Assembly (NCBI GenBank): GCA_016721385.1
Contig: JADKIE010000001.1
Coordinates: 862,501-926,500 of the forward strand
Direction of reading: 5' to 3'
Origin: Chitinophagaceae bacterium
Lineage (GTDB): Bacteria > Bacteroidota > Bacteroidia > Chitinophagales > Chitinophagaceae
DNA length: 64,000 nucleotides
Position numbers and translations under genes: made by a program. The notes under the pieces were generated by a model. The model was not told the DNA's origin and did not search any database. It saw only the letters and a program-made list of their open reading frames with translations. Every line of letters begins with the position of its first letter. The stretch's first letter is position 1. Positions 57,568 to 64,000 of this stretch are shown here, piece after piece.

Positions 57568-57945
57568 ATGACTTTTCCGGAAAATTTACGCTACACCAAA
57601 GACCATGAGTGGATTTCTTTAGAAGGAAATATTGCTACCATTGGCATTACAGAATTTGCTCAAAGAGAATTGGGTGATATTGTTTATGTAGATATTAGTT
57701 CTGTTGGCAAATCTTTAGCTGCGGAGGAAGTATTTGGAACTGTAGAAGCAGTAAAAACAGTTAGCGATTTGTTTTTGCCTGTTGCAGGTACTATTACCGA
57801 AGTTAATGCAGCATTAGATAGTGCGCCGGAGTTAGTAAACAGCGACCCTTACGGCCAGGGATGGATGGTAAAAATGACCGTAAACAATGTAGAAGATGTT
57901 GCTGCTTTGCTAAGCGCCGAAGCATATTCTGCAACTGTTGGCTAA
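57568..57945 (+). CDS. gcvH: Glycine cleavage system H protein
   Basis: A 125-residue lipoyl-carrier protein. Lipoylated Lys63 lies in TVEAVKTVSDLFLP; other landmarks are KDHEWISLEGNIATIGIT and LVNSDPYGQGWMVKM. It shuttles the aminomethyl group between the P and T proteins in the glycine cleavage complex. The P, T and L genes are not here. The next gene starts at the base after its stop. Confidence 0.97.
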   Translation: MTFPENLRYTKDHEWISLEGNIATIGITEFAQRELGDIVYVDISSVGKSLAAEEVFGTVEAVKTVSDLFLPVAGTITEVNAALDSAPELVNSDPYGQGWMVKMTVNNVEDVAALLSAEAYSATVG

Positions 57946-58338
57946 ATGATTACATCAAAACAAAATATAAAAAAATTTATACCAGGCATTGCCTGGTTTT
58001 TTTTAGTGCTGGTGTTAATTTGTATACCATCATCCAATCTTCCGGATGATGTAGGTTTTTTAAAAAAAATTTCCTTTGATAAATGGGTACATGCAGGGCT
58101 TTTTGGTGTGCTTGCTTTGCTGTTTATTTTGCCTGTTTTAAAATTTAATCTTACTCAAAAACAAAAAATTAACTACGCTATTAAAATTACCCTTTCGGTT
58201 ATTGTTTGGGGATTGGCCACCGAGTTTATTCAAAAATACTTTATAACAGGCCGTTTTTTTGATTGGTTTGATTGGTTAGCCGACAGTTCTGGCGCTTTAT
58301 TAGCCTTTATATTTTGCAAAAAAAGGGTGGCTATTTAG
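57946..58338 (+). CDS. VanZ-like membrane protein
   Basis: A 130-residue protein with four predicted membrane helices. It carries the VanZ-family pattern SFDKWVHAGLFGVLAL (helix 2) and VWGLATEFIQKYFITGRFFDWFDWLAD (helix 3 and its conserved E-Q and D-x-D). The ATG at 57946 is the first base after the gcvH stop, indicating translational coupling. The gcvH-VanZ pairing is, from memory, frequent in Bacteroidota; the function is unknown. Confidence 0.85.
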   Translation: MITSKQNIKKFIPGIAWFFLVLVLICIPSSNLPDDVGFLKKISFDKWVHAGLFGVLALLFILPVLKFNLTQKQKINYAIKITLSVIVWGLATEFIQKYFITGRFFDWFDWLADSSGALLAFIFCKKRVAI

Positions 58339-58382
58339 GCTAAAAAACAGCATAGTGGCTTTTTTCATCCATATTTTAACCT

Positions 58383-58390
58383 TACATTTG
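58383..58390 (+). promoter_or_regulatory. Promoter -7 element before the DUF4290 gene
   Basis: TACATTTG, an exact match. Its position favours the ATG at 58413 over the one at 58398 as the real start, giving a leader of about 18 nt. Confidence 0.5.
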
Positions 58391-58412
58391 TGCAACGATG
58401 CATATTTTAGAG

Positions 58413-59147
58413 ATGGAGTACAACACAACACGAAATTACCTTACAATGAGAGAATATGGCAGACATATTCAAAAAATGGTAGAATACGTTTTAACTATTG
58501 AGGATAAGGAAAAGCGACAAAAAAACGCTTTCGCTTTAATTGAGTTAATGGGCTTTTTAAACCCACACTTAAAAAATGTGGAAGATTTCAGGCATAAACT
58601 TTGGGATCATCTTTTTTTAATAAGTGAATTTAAGTTAGATGTTGAAAGCCCTTATCCAATACCTACAAAGGAAACACTTAAAGCAAAACCCGAAAGATTA
58701 GCCTATCCAAAGCGATATCCAAAGCACAATCATTTAGGTAAAAATATTGAGCATGTTATTGACAAAGCGCTTAAGGAAGAAAATCCTGAAAAAAAGCAAG
58801 GCTTTGCAAACTCCATTGCTTATTACATGAAATTAACATACAGTAACTGGCATAAAGAGTTGGTGCATGACGATACCATACAAAGTGAGTTATCTGCCAT
58901 TACACATGGCGAGCTAGAGTTTAACAATCGTCCGTTTGTAAAACACCGTGCCGATAATCGTGGAGAAGATTATGGCAGCGGAAGAAGTAATAGCAACTAT
59001 CGCAAAAACTTTGGCAGCAGGGATAACCGAGGCGGAGGCACTGGCGGAAGAGATAACAGAACAGGCGGAAACAGGGATAATAGAGGTGGTAGCAGTAATG
59101 GCGGAAGAGATAACAGAAATAACAGAAATTTTAAAAAGAGATATTAA
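58413..59147 (+). CDS. DUF4290 protein with an Arg/Gly/Asn-rich tail
   Basis: A 244-residue cytoplasmic protein starting MEYNTTRNYLTMREYGRH, the usual DUF4290 N-terminus (the upstream ATG at 58398 is too close to the promoter). The helical domain spans about residues 1-165. From about 175 the tail is disordered: repeats of RDNRGGG, GGRDNR and NRDNRGG type, ending RNNRNFKKRY. Such RGG-like tails bind RNA in other proteins. The domain's function is unknown. The tail DNA is repetitive and creates a long open frame on another register (58948-59187) that is not a gene. Confidence 0.85.
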   Translation: MEYNTTRNYLTMREYGRHIQKMVEYVLTIEDKEKRQKNAFALIELMGFLNPHLKNVEDFRHKLWDHLFLISEFKLDVESPYPIPTKETLKAKPERLAYPKRYPKHNHLGKNIEHVIDKALKEENPEKKQGFANSIAYYMKLTYSNWHKELVHDDTIQSELSAITHGELEFNNRPFVKHRADNRGEDYGSGRSNSNYRKNFGSRDNRGGGTGGRDNRTGGNRDNRGGSSNGGRDNRNNRNFKKRY

Positions 59148-59178
59148 TACTAATTACACGAATTATACAAATTTTATA

Positions 59179-59212
59179 AATGCCTGATGTTTAATAATAT
59201 CAGGTATTTTTT
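59179..59212 (+). terminator. Terminator after DUF4290
   Basis: AATGCCTGAT pairs with ATCAGGTATT (one G-T) and is followed by T-rich sequence. Confidence 0.75.
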
Positions 59213-59259
59213 ATTCTACTTTAAAAATGGTGTAATAAGAATAATCAATACAAAAATCA

Positions 59260-60564
59260 ATGCAATCATTTGAAGTACGAGGCGGTAAAAAATTACATGG
59301 CAGCATAACTCCACAAGGTGCTAAAAACGAAGCATTACAAATAATATCTGCCGTATTGTTAACGGCCGATGAAGTTACCATTACCAATATACCCCATATT
59401 ATTGATGTTAATTTATTAATAGAATTATTGGGTGATATGGGCGTAAAAGTAAATCGTACCGGCAGTGATACCTGCATTTTTAAAGCCGATAATGTAGATG
59501 TTGATTATTTACACAGCGAAGCGTATCATAAAAAAAGTGGCAAGTTACGAGGCTCTGTAATGCTTGCCGGGCCAATGCTGGCAAGATTTAAAAAGGCATA
59601 TATACCAAAACCCGGTGGCGATAAAATTGGCCGCCGCAGGTTAGATACACACATAATTGGTTTTGAAAAATTAGGTGCACAATTCAGTTATCACGAAGAT
59701 GGATTTTTTCATTTAACCACCACTGGCCTTAAAGGCACTTTAATGCAGTTAGATGAGCCAAGTGTTACCGGCACGGCAAATATTTTAATGGCTGCTGTAT
59801 TAGCTACAGGTACCACAACTATTTACAATGCAGCCTGTGAGCCATACATACAGCAACTATGCCGCATGCTAAATAGTATGGGCGCAAATATTACCGGCAT
59901 TGGCAGCAATATGCTTATTGTAAAAGGTGTAACTACGTTGGGAGGTTGCATTCATAAAATGCTGCCCGACATGATTGAAGTTGGCAGCTTTATTGGCCTT
60001 GCAGCAATGACACAAAGTGATATTACCATAAAAAATGCCGGCATTGAACATTTGGGTATTATCCCTGAAAAATTTCAACAGCTTGGCATACAAATGAATT
60101 TTGTTGGCGATGATATTCATATACCTGCACAAGAGCATTATCATATTCAAAAGTATATGGATGGCGGTGTGCTTACCATTTACGATCATCCGTGGCCGGG
60201 TTTTACACCCGATTTATTGAGTATTGTTTTAGTAACGGCCATACAAGCACACGGCAGTGTTCTAATACATCAAAAAATGTTTGAAAGCCGTTTGTTTTTT
60301 GTAGATAAATTAATTGATATGGGTGCACAAATTATTTTGTGTGATCCACATAGAGCTGTTGTTATTGGTTTGGAAAGAGAGCAACATTTACGTGGCATAA
60401 CCATGAGCAGCCCCGATATTAGAGCAGGAGTAGCCTTACTTATTGCCGCATTAAGTGCACAAGGCAAAAGCATAATTCAAAATATTGAACAAATAGACAG
60501 AGGTTATCAAAATATTGATGAACGTTTACGAAATTTGGGTGCTGATATTAAACGGATAAATTAA
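59260..60564 (+). CDS. murA: UDP-GlcNAc enolpyruvyl transferase MurA with Asp in place of the catalytic Cys
   Basis: A 434-residue EPT-family enzyme catalysing the first committed step of peptidoglycan synthesis. N-terminal GGKKLHGSITPQGAKNEAL (Lys-Asn motif) and the family loop PKPGGDKIGRRRLDTH. In E. coli the loop is PGGCxIGxRP with Cys115, the fosfomycin target; here the residue is Asp124. Cys-to-Asp enzymes are active and fosfomycin-insensitive. The end is GYQNIDERLRNLGADIKRIN. The next gene starts at the base after the stop. Confidence 0.96.
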   Translation: MQSFEVRGGKKLHGSITPQGAKNEALQIISAVLLTADEVTITNIPHIIDVNLLIELLGDMGVKVNRTGSDTCIFKADNVDVDYLHSEAYHKKSGKLRGSVMLAGPMLARFKKAYIPKPGGDKIGRRRLDTHIIGFEKLGAQFSYHEDGFFHLTTTGLKGTLMQLDEPSVTGTANILMAAVLATGTTTIYNAACEPYIQQLCRMLNSMGANITGIGSNMLIVKGVTTLGGCIHKMLPDMIEVGSFIGLAAMTQSDITIKNAGIEHLGIIPEKFQQLGIQMNFVGDDIHIPAQEHYHIQKYMDGGVLTIYDHPWPGFTPDLLSIVLVTAIQAHGSVLIHQKMFESRLFFVDKLIDMGAQIILCDPHRAVVIGLEREQHLRGITMSSPDIRAGVALLIAALSAQGKSIIQNIEQIDRGYQNIDERLRNLGADIKRIN

Positions 60565-61146
60565 ATGCGAATAATATTAATAACATACATTTTTTTGATT
60601 AGTACTTTGTTTTCGTTTAGTCAAAACCCTGTTCCAGGTTATATGATTTCAGCTTATGGAGATACTGCAAAGGGCTTTTTAAAATTGAATTATATAGTTA
60701 CTAACCACGAGCTGGTTTTTAACTCGGATAGCTATATCGAATTTTATGATTCAGCCGGTCAAATGCTGAATAGTAAAAATAATACCTGGAAAGGATTTGG
60801 AATATTTACAAATAACGGCTCTCATCACTTTGTTAAAATAATTACTGAAGGACTTTTTGGCAAAATCAATTTGTTTGTTGAAAGAGTATTACTTGGTAAA
60901 ATTTCTGTTTTTAAGCGATTTTATTATTCAGCAACACCTAATTCGTCATTAATAAAATATGAATATTATTTACAAAAGAATAGCGGAGTATATTACTTGT
61001 TCAAGTTTGAGTTACTTTCAAATAGAAAAATAATTTTAAAAGAATTATTTAGCGATTGTGAGAACATAAAAAAGAAAGTAAAGGCTGATATGGACGAAAA
61101 AAAGACTTTCAACCTTATTTTAGAATATAATAACACTTGTAATTAA
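60565..61146 (+). CDS. Secreted hypothetical protein
   Basis: A 193-residue exported protein with signal peptide MRIILITYIFLISTLFSFSQ. Beta-rich body (KGFLKLNYIVTNHELVFNSDSYIEFYD, HHFVKIITEGLFGKINLFVERV) and a charged end. I do not recognise the family. The ATG directly abuts the murA stop and the next gene also abuts, so the three are probably translated from one message. Codon and base use look like the neighbours. Confidence 0.65.
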   Translation: MRIILITYIFLISTLFSFSQNPVPGYMISAYGDTAKGFLKLNYIVTNHELVFNSDSYIEFYDSAGQMLNSKNNTWKGFGIFTNNGSHHFVKIITEGLFGKINLFVERVLLGKISVFKRFYYSATPNSSLIKYEYYLQKNSGVYYLFKFELLSNRKIILKELFSDCENIKKKVKADMDEKKTFNLILEYNNTCN

Positions 61147-61563
61147 ATGAAATCCTTCTTATCCATCTTAACAATAATTATTTTACTTGCTTCATGCAAA
61201 AGCAAAACAGAAAAGCTATTAATTAAAAAATGGGATTGTGTTAAGGTAGATAATCTTGATCCGGTAGATACTAAATTTCAAACACCCGAAGATTCGGTAA
61301 AAGTAGCCGCAATAGAAGCTGCCATGAAAAGCCTTAGCTGGACGTTTAAAAATGATGGCTCGTACACAACAGGCACAGCAGCGGGCACAGTTGTACAAGG
61401 AACATACATAATGGATGATAAAGAAAAAACATTAACCTGCACAACCAGCTCAAAAAACAACAGTAACATTTACACTATTACTGTTTTAACCGAAAACGAG
61501 TTGGTGCTTAGCAGTGCAGCCAATGGTAAAAGTATTGTAATGCACTTTTTACCAGCTCAATAA
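61147..61563 (+). CDS. Lipocalin-like lipoprotein
   Basis: A 138-residue lipoprotein: signal MKSFLSILTIIILLASC with lipobox Cys17. Then a short beta-barrel-like domain: LLIKKWDCVKVDN, LSWTFKNDGSYTTGTAAG, VVQGTYIMDDKEKTLTCTT, ELVLSSAANGKSIVMHFLP. The pattern of a W-D start and YxxD strands matches small lipocalin-like families common in Bacteroidota. Ligand unknown. It abuts the previous gene and is 4 bp from gmk. Confidence 0.7.
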   Translation: MKSFLSILTIIILLASCKSKTEKLLIKKWDCVKVDNLDPVDTKFQTPEDSVKVAAIEAAMKSLSWTFKNDGSYTTGTAAGTVVQGTYIMDDKEKTLTCTTSSKNNSNIYTITVLTENELVLSSAANGKSIVMHFLPAQ

Positions 61564-61567
61564 ACGA

Positions 61568-62146
61568 ATGATGAGTAATACACAAAATAAAATCTTAATA
61601 ATCACCGCACCATCCGGCGCAGGTAAAACTTCTATTACTAAACATTTAATGCAGCAGTTTCCGCAACTGGCATTTTCGGTTAGTGCTGCTACACGTAAGC
61701 CAAGGGCAAATGAAAAAGATGGTATAGATTATCATTTTATTACCGAAGAAGATTTTAAAAATAAAATACAAGAAAACCAATTTATTGAGTGGGAAATGGT
61801 GTACGAAGGAAAATACTACGGTACACTTAAAAGCGAATTGCAACGCATTTGGAACAATAACCAAATTCCGGTGTTGGATATAGATGTAAAAGGTGCCATA
61901 CATGTACAGCAGCAATTTCCGGGCACATCGCTATCCTTGTTTATACAACCTCCATCGGTTGATGAGTTAAAAAACAGGTTACTAAGCCGTGGTACCGAAA
62001 CCGAAGCTTCTTTACAAGCAAGATTAAATAAAGCCGCTTACGAACTTTCGTTTAAAGAGCATTTTAATAAAATTGTTACCAACAACAATTTAACAGAAGC
62101 TTGTACACATGCACAGGAAATAGTTGATGAATTCATTAATAAATAG
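61568..62146 (+). CDS. gmk: Guanylate kinase
   Basis: A 192-residue GMP kinase. P-loop ITAPSGAGKTSITKHL near residue 12, the GMP-binding segment SVSAATRKPRANEKDGIDYHF and WEMVYEGKYYGT, and the lid SRGTETEASLQARLNKA. It phosphorylates GMP to GDP with ATP. Two Met codons in a row at the start (MMSNTQ); either may be used. It sits in the operon after murA. Confidence 0.96.
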   Translation: MMSNTQNKILIITAPSGAGKTSITKHLMQQFPQLAFSVSAATRKPRANEKDGIDYHFITEEDFKNKIQENQFIEWEMVYEGKYYGTLKSELQRIWNNNQIPVLDIDVKGAIHVQQQFPGTSLSLFIQPPSVDELKNRLLSRGTETEASLQARLNKAAYELSFKEHFNKIVTNNNLTEACTHAQEIVDEFINK

Positions 62147-62177
62147 TGCATTAATTTAAGTTTTGTATTTTTATAAT

Positions 62178-63458
62178 ATGGAATACTGGATGCCTTTAAT
62201 TGCAATTGCTTTTTCGTTGTTACTAATTGGCTTTTTTGCCGGTATCGAAATAGCTTTTGTGTCGGCAAATAAACTATCAATTGAGTTAAACAGAAAGCAA
62301 GGCTCATATACAGGAAAAGTATGGGCAGCGTATGCCGATAAGCCTGCAAAGTTTATTGGAACAACACTTATAGGCATAAATATTTTAATGGTTATTTACG
62401 GCTTACTTTGGAGTAACCTTACTGATCCACTTTGGAAACTTAGCATTTGGCAAAAATGGAGTATTGATAATACATATATACGCCTTTTATTAGAAACCAT
62501 TTTATCTACCATTACGCTACTTTTTTTTGAGTTTATTTTTAAAGCTGTTTTTAAAGCAAAAAGCAACAGTATTTTAAAAAACGGGTTTTTAACATCATTA
62601 ATGCAATTTTTTTATGCAGCATTTTCGGGCATTGCACACTTTTTTGTAGAAATAGCCGAGTGGATATTGAAATACATTTTTAATGTAAAACTTAACGAAA
62701 AAAAAGAAGTGTTTAGCAAAATGGATTTGGAGTATTTTATGCAGCAAAATAAAACGAATGAGCAGGAAGAAACAAGTGAGATAAATAAAGAATTGTTTGA
62801 AAATGCCCTATCGCTTAGCGAAGTAAAATTAAGAGAGTGCCTTATACCTCGTAAGGAAATTGAAGCTATTAAAATTAATACGCCCATTGAAGAGGTGAAA
62901 AATAAATTTATTAAAACACAATTAAGCAAGTTGGTTGTGTATGACGATAGTATAGATTCAATTGTTGGCTATGCACACCAATTAGATTTATTTAAAAAGC
63001 CTGCAACCTTACAGGAAATTTTGTTACCTATACCAACAGTACCCGAAAGTATGAGTGCTACCGATTTAATGAATAAATTTACCAAAGAAAGAAAAAGTAT
63101 TGCCTGGGTAGTAGACGAATTTGGAGGCACTGCAGGTATTGTTACTATGGAAGATCTGCTGGAAGAAATTTTTGGCGATATTAAAGATGAATACGATACC
63201 GAAGAATTTGTTGATAAACAATTAGCTACAAACGAATATATTTTTAGCGGCAGATTAGAGCTTGACTTTATTGCAGAGAAATACGATTTGGTTTTTTCGG
63301 ACAATGAAGAAGCTGAAACTTTATCGGGTTATATTATTCAAAACAATGAGCAAATTCCCAAACAAAAAGACAGAATAATTATAGGTAATTACCAGTACGA
63401 TATTTTAAACGTAAGCGATACCAGAATAGAAACTGTAAAACTAAAAGTGCTAAAGTAA
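62178..63458 (+). CDS. CNNM/CBS-domain membrane protein (HlyC/CorC, GldE-like family)
   Basis: About 426 residues from the ATG at 62178; the TTG at 62163 is less likely. The N-terminal CNNM domain has about four membrane helices (LIAIAFSLLLIGFFAGIEIAF; GTTLIGINILMVIYGLL), then a CBS pair (CLIPRKEIEAIKINTPIEEV; IAWVVDEFGGTAGIVTMEDL) and a C-terminal CorC_HlyC domain (FSGRLELDFIAEKYDLVF). Family members are tied to Mg2+/Co2+ homeostasis. In Bacteroidota the gliding gene gldE belongs to this family, but without gldD or ssb next to it I keep the general name. Confidence 0.88.
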   Translation: MEYWMPLIAIAFSLLLIGFFAGIEIAFVSANKLSIELNRKQGSYTGKVWAAYADKPAKFIGTTLIGINILMVIYGLLWSNLTDPLWKLSIWQKWSIDNTYIRLLLETILSTITLLFFEFIFKAVFKAKSNSILKNGFLTSLMQFFYAAFSGIAHFFVEIAEWILKYIFNVKLNEKKEVFSKMDLEYFMQQNKTNEQEETSEINKELFENALSLSEVKLRECLIPRKEIEAIKINTPIEEVKNKFIKTQLSKLVVYDDSIDSIVGYAHQLDLFKKPATLQEILLPIPTVPESMSATDLMNKFTKERKSIAWVVDEFGGTAGIVTMEDLLEEIFGDIKDEYDTEEFVDKQLATNEYIFSGRLELDFIAEKYDLVFSDNEEAETLSGYIIQNNEQIPKQKDRIIIGNYQYDILNVSDTRIETVKLKVLK

Positions 63459-63482
63459 CTCCATTCTTTACCACACATCTGC

Positions 63483-64000
63483 ATGATAATTGTTATAAAC
63501 ACTCACTCGTTAATAAAGGATGATGATGCCGCTAACTTTGTTGCAGAGAGTTTTATTCACTTGGCGCAACAACACCCAAAGCATCAGTTTATTTTTTTGG
63601 CAGAAAGTAAAAATAATTTTAATTATATATTAAATAGTAATTGCTCCGTAACAGAAATTGGCAAAGCTCCCGTCAATAATTTACTTTGGAAATACTGGTA
63701 TAATTACAAAATACCTGGCGTATTAAAAAGGCTAAAAGCAAACGCTTATATTAGCCTTAATGGTATTTATTGCTTAAGAACAACTGTGCCGCAATACATG
63801 TTGCTACAGCATGTAAGCTTATCTGATGGCAATTCAATCTTTTCAAAAAAAATTACGCAATATTATAAAAACAACGCTTCAGAATATCTTTGCAAAGCAA
63901 AAAAAATATGGATAACATCGGAGGAGGTCAAACATAAGTTAGCAACAATGTATTCTATTGATGAAGTAAATATTGGTTTGTTACCTCTGGCAATTAATCA
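63483..64000 (+). CDS. Glycosyltransferase (GT4-like), truncated by window edge
   Basis: The frame from the ATG at 63483 is open to the last base, about 172 residues. It begins MIIVINTHSLIKDDDAANFV, then HLAQQHPKHQFIFLAE, YISLNGIYCLRTTVPQYM, and CKAKKIWITSEEVKHKL, the pattern of the N-terminal Rossmann domain of GT-B glycosyltransferases. The nucleotide-sugar domain lies beyond the window. It follows the CNNM gene by 24 bp, same strand. Substrate unknown; cell-surface polysaccharide synthesis is a guess. Confidence 0.7.
   Translation, partial: MIIVINTHSLIKDDDAANFVAESFIHLAQQHPKHQFIFLAESKNNFNYILNSNCSVTEIGKAPVNNLLWKYWYNYKIPGVLKRLKANAYISLNGIYCLRTTVPQYMLLQHVSLSDGNSIFSKKITQYYKNNASEYLCKAKKIWITSEEVKHKLATMYSIDEVNIGLLPLAIN

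Noticed and set aside
58948..59187. 79-codon open frame overlapping the DUF4290 tail
   Set aside because: It is a by-product of the repetitive RGG/RDN codons; its Ala/Glu/Ile/Thr repeats mirror the same DNA repeat and there is no separate start signal.

Overview
The window looks like a chromosome segment from a Bacteroidota bacterium, most likely of the Chitinophagaceae type. The DNA is AT-rich and most starts lack a Shine-Dalgarno sequence. Promoter-like TAnnTTTG boxes precede many genes. Two secreted proteins carry type IX secretion tails (a CHU_C/gliding-type C-terminus and a Por-type tail). Family content also fits: DUF4290, the DUF1501/DUF1800 pair, an AtpB with a long secreted N-terminus, and a split transketolase. 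There are no tRNA or rRNA genes, no CRISPR array and no recognisable insertion sequence. The ancestry is inferred from content, not from a marker tree.

Layout. 1-6570: two S66 LD-carboxypeptidase paralogues flanking an outer-membrane barrel gene and a giant PKD/CHU_C protein, then two tandem alpha/beta hydrolases. 6607-11445: kup and a partial F-ATPase operon (atpB-E-F-H) that ends at a terminator. 11540-16728: an MsbA-like ABC exporter, a porin and a putative caspase-fold protein. 16884-27599: a phosphate island holding a PhoB/PhoR-like pair, a tubby-like protein, a beta-helix lipoprotein, a TonB receptor, an OprP-type porin, a DUF47 protein and a PiT transporter. 27693-36078: galE, a transketolase C-half, a barrel protein, an ECF sigma/anti-sigma/Spy-like trio and a T9SS-exported M4 protease. 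36127-44140: an MBL hydrolase and the rod-shape cluster rodA-mrdA-mreD-mreC-mreB, then purD. 44331-50505: two POT transporters and the DUF1501/DUF1800 pair. 50618-63458: AlkB-like hydroxylase, an EF-G2-like factor, a cytochrome c lipoprotein, serS, a cyclophilin, gcvH, VanZ, DUF4290, murA, gmk and a CNNM/CBS protein. A glycosyltransferase runs off the end.

The most interesting signal is regulatory. Arrays of a 7-bp element (consensus near GGTAACA) repeat with an exact 11-bp period upstream of the TonB receptor (six copies) and the porin (three copies). A third array (three copies) lies between the lipoprotein and tubby-like genes, and two weaker copies precede the response regulator. This is the geometry of a PhoB-family operator and it ties the island into one probable phosphate-starvation system. 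Its unusual part is the TonB receptor plus beta-helix lipoprotein. A second signal is a family of spacers built from degenerate 7-nt tandem units, often with an inverted partner arm, that end at or near start codons.

Caution: about 20 genes are interrupted by roughly 25 single-base indels, nearly all in A/T homopolymers, plus a few in-frame TAA codons. Essential genes (serS, rodA, purD, atpF) are hit, so most are probably sequencing or assembly errors. I give whole-gene spans and state where each reading frame breaks.
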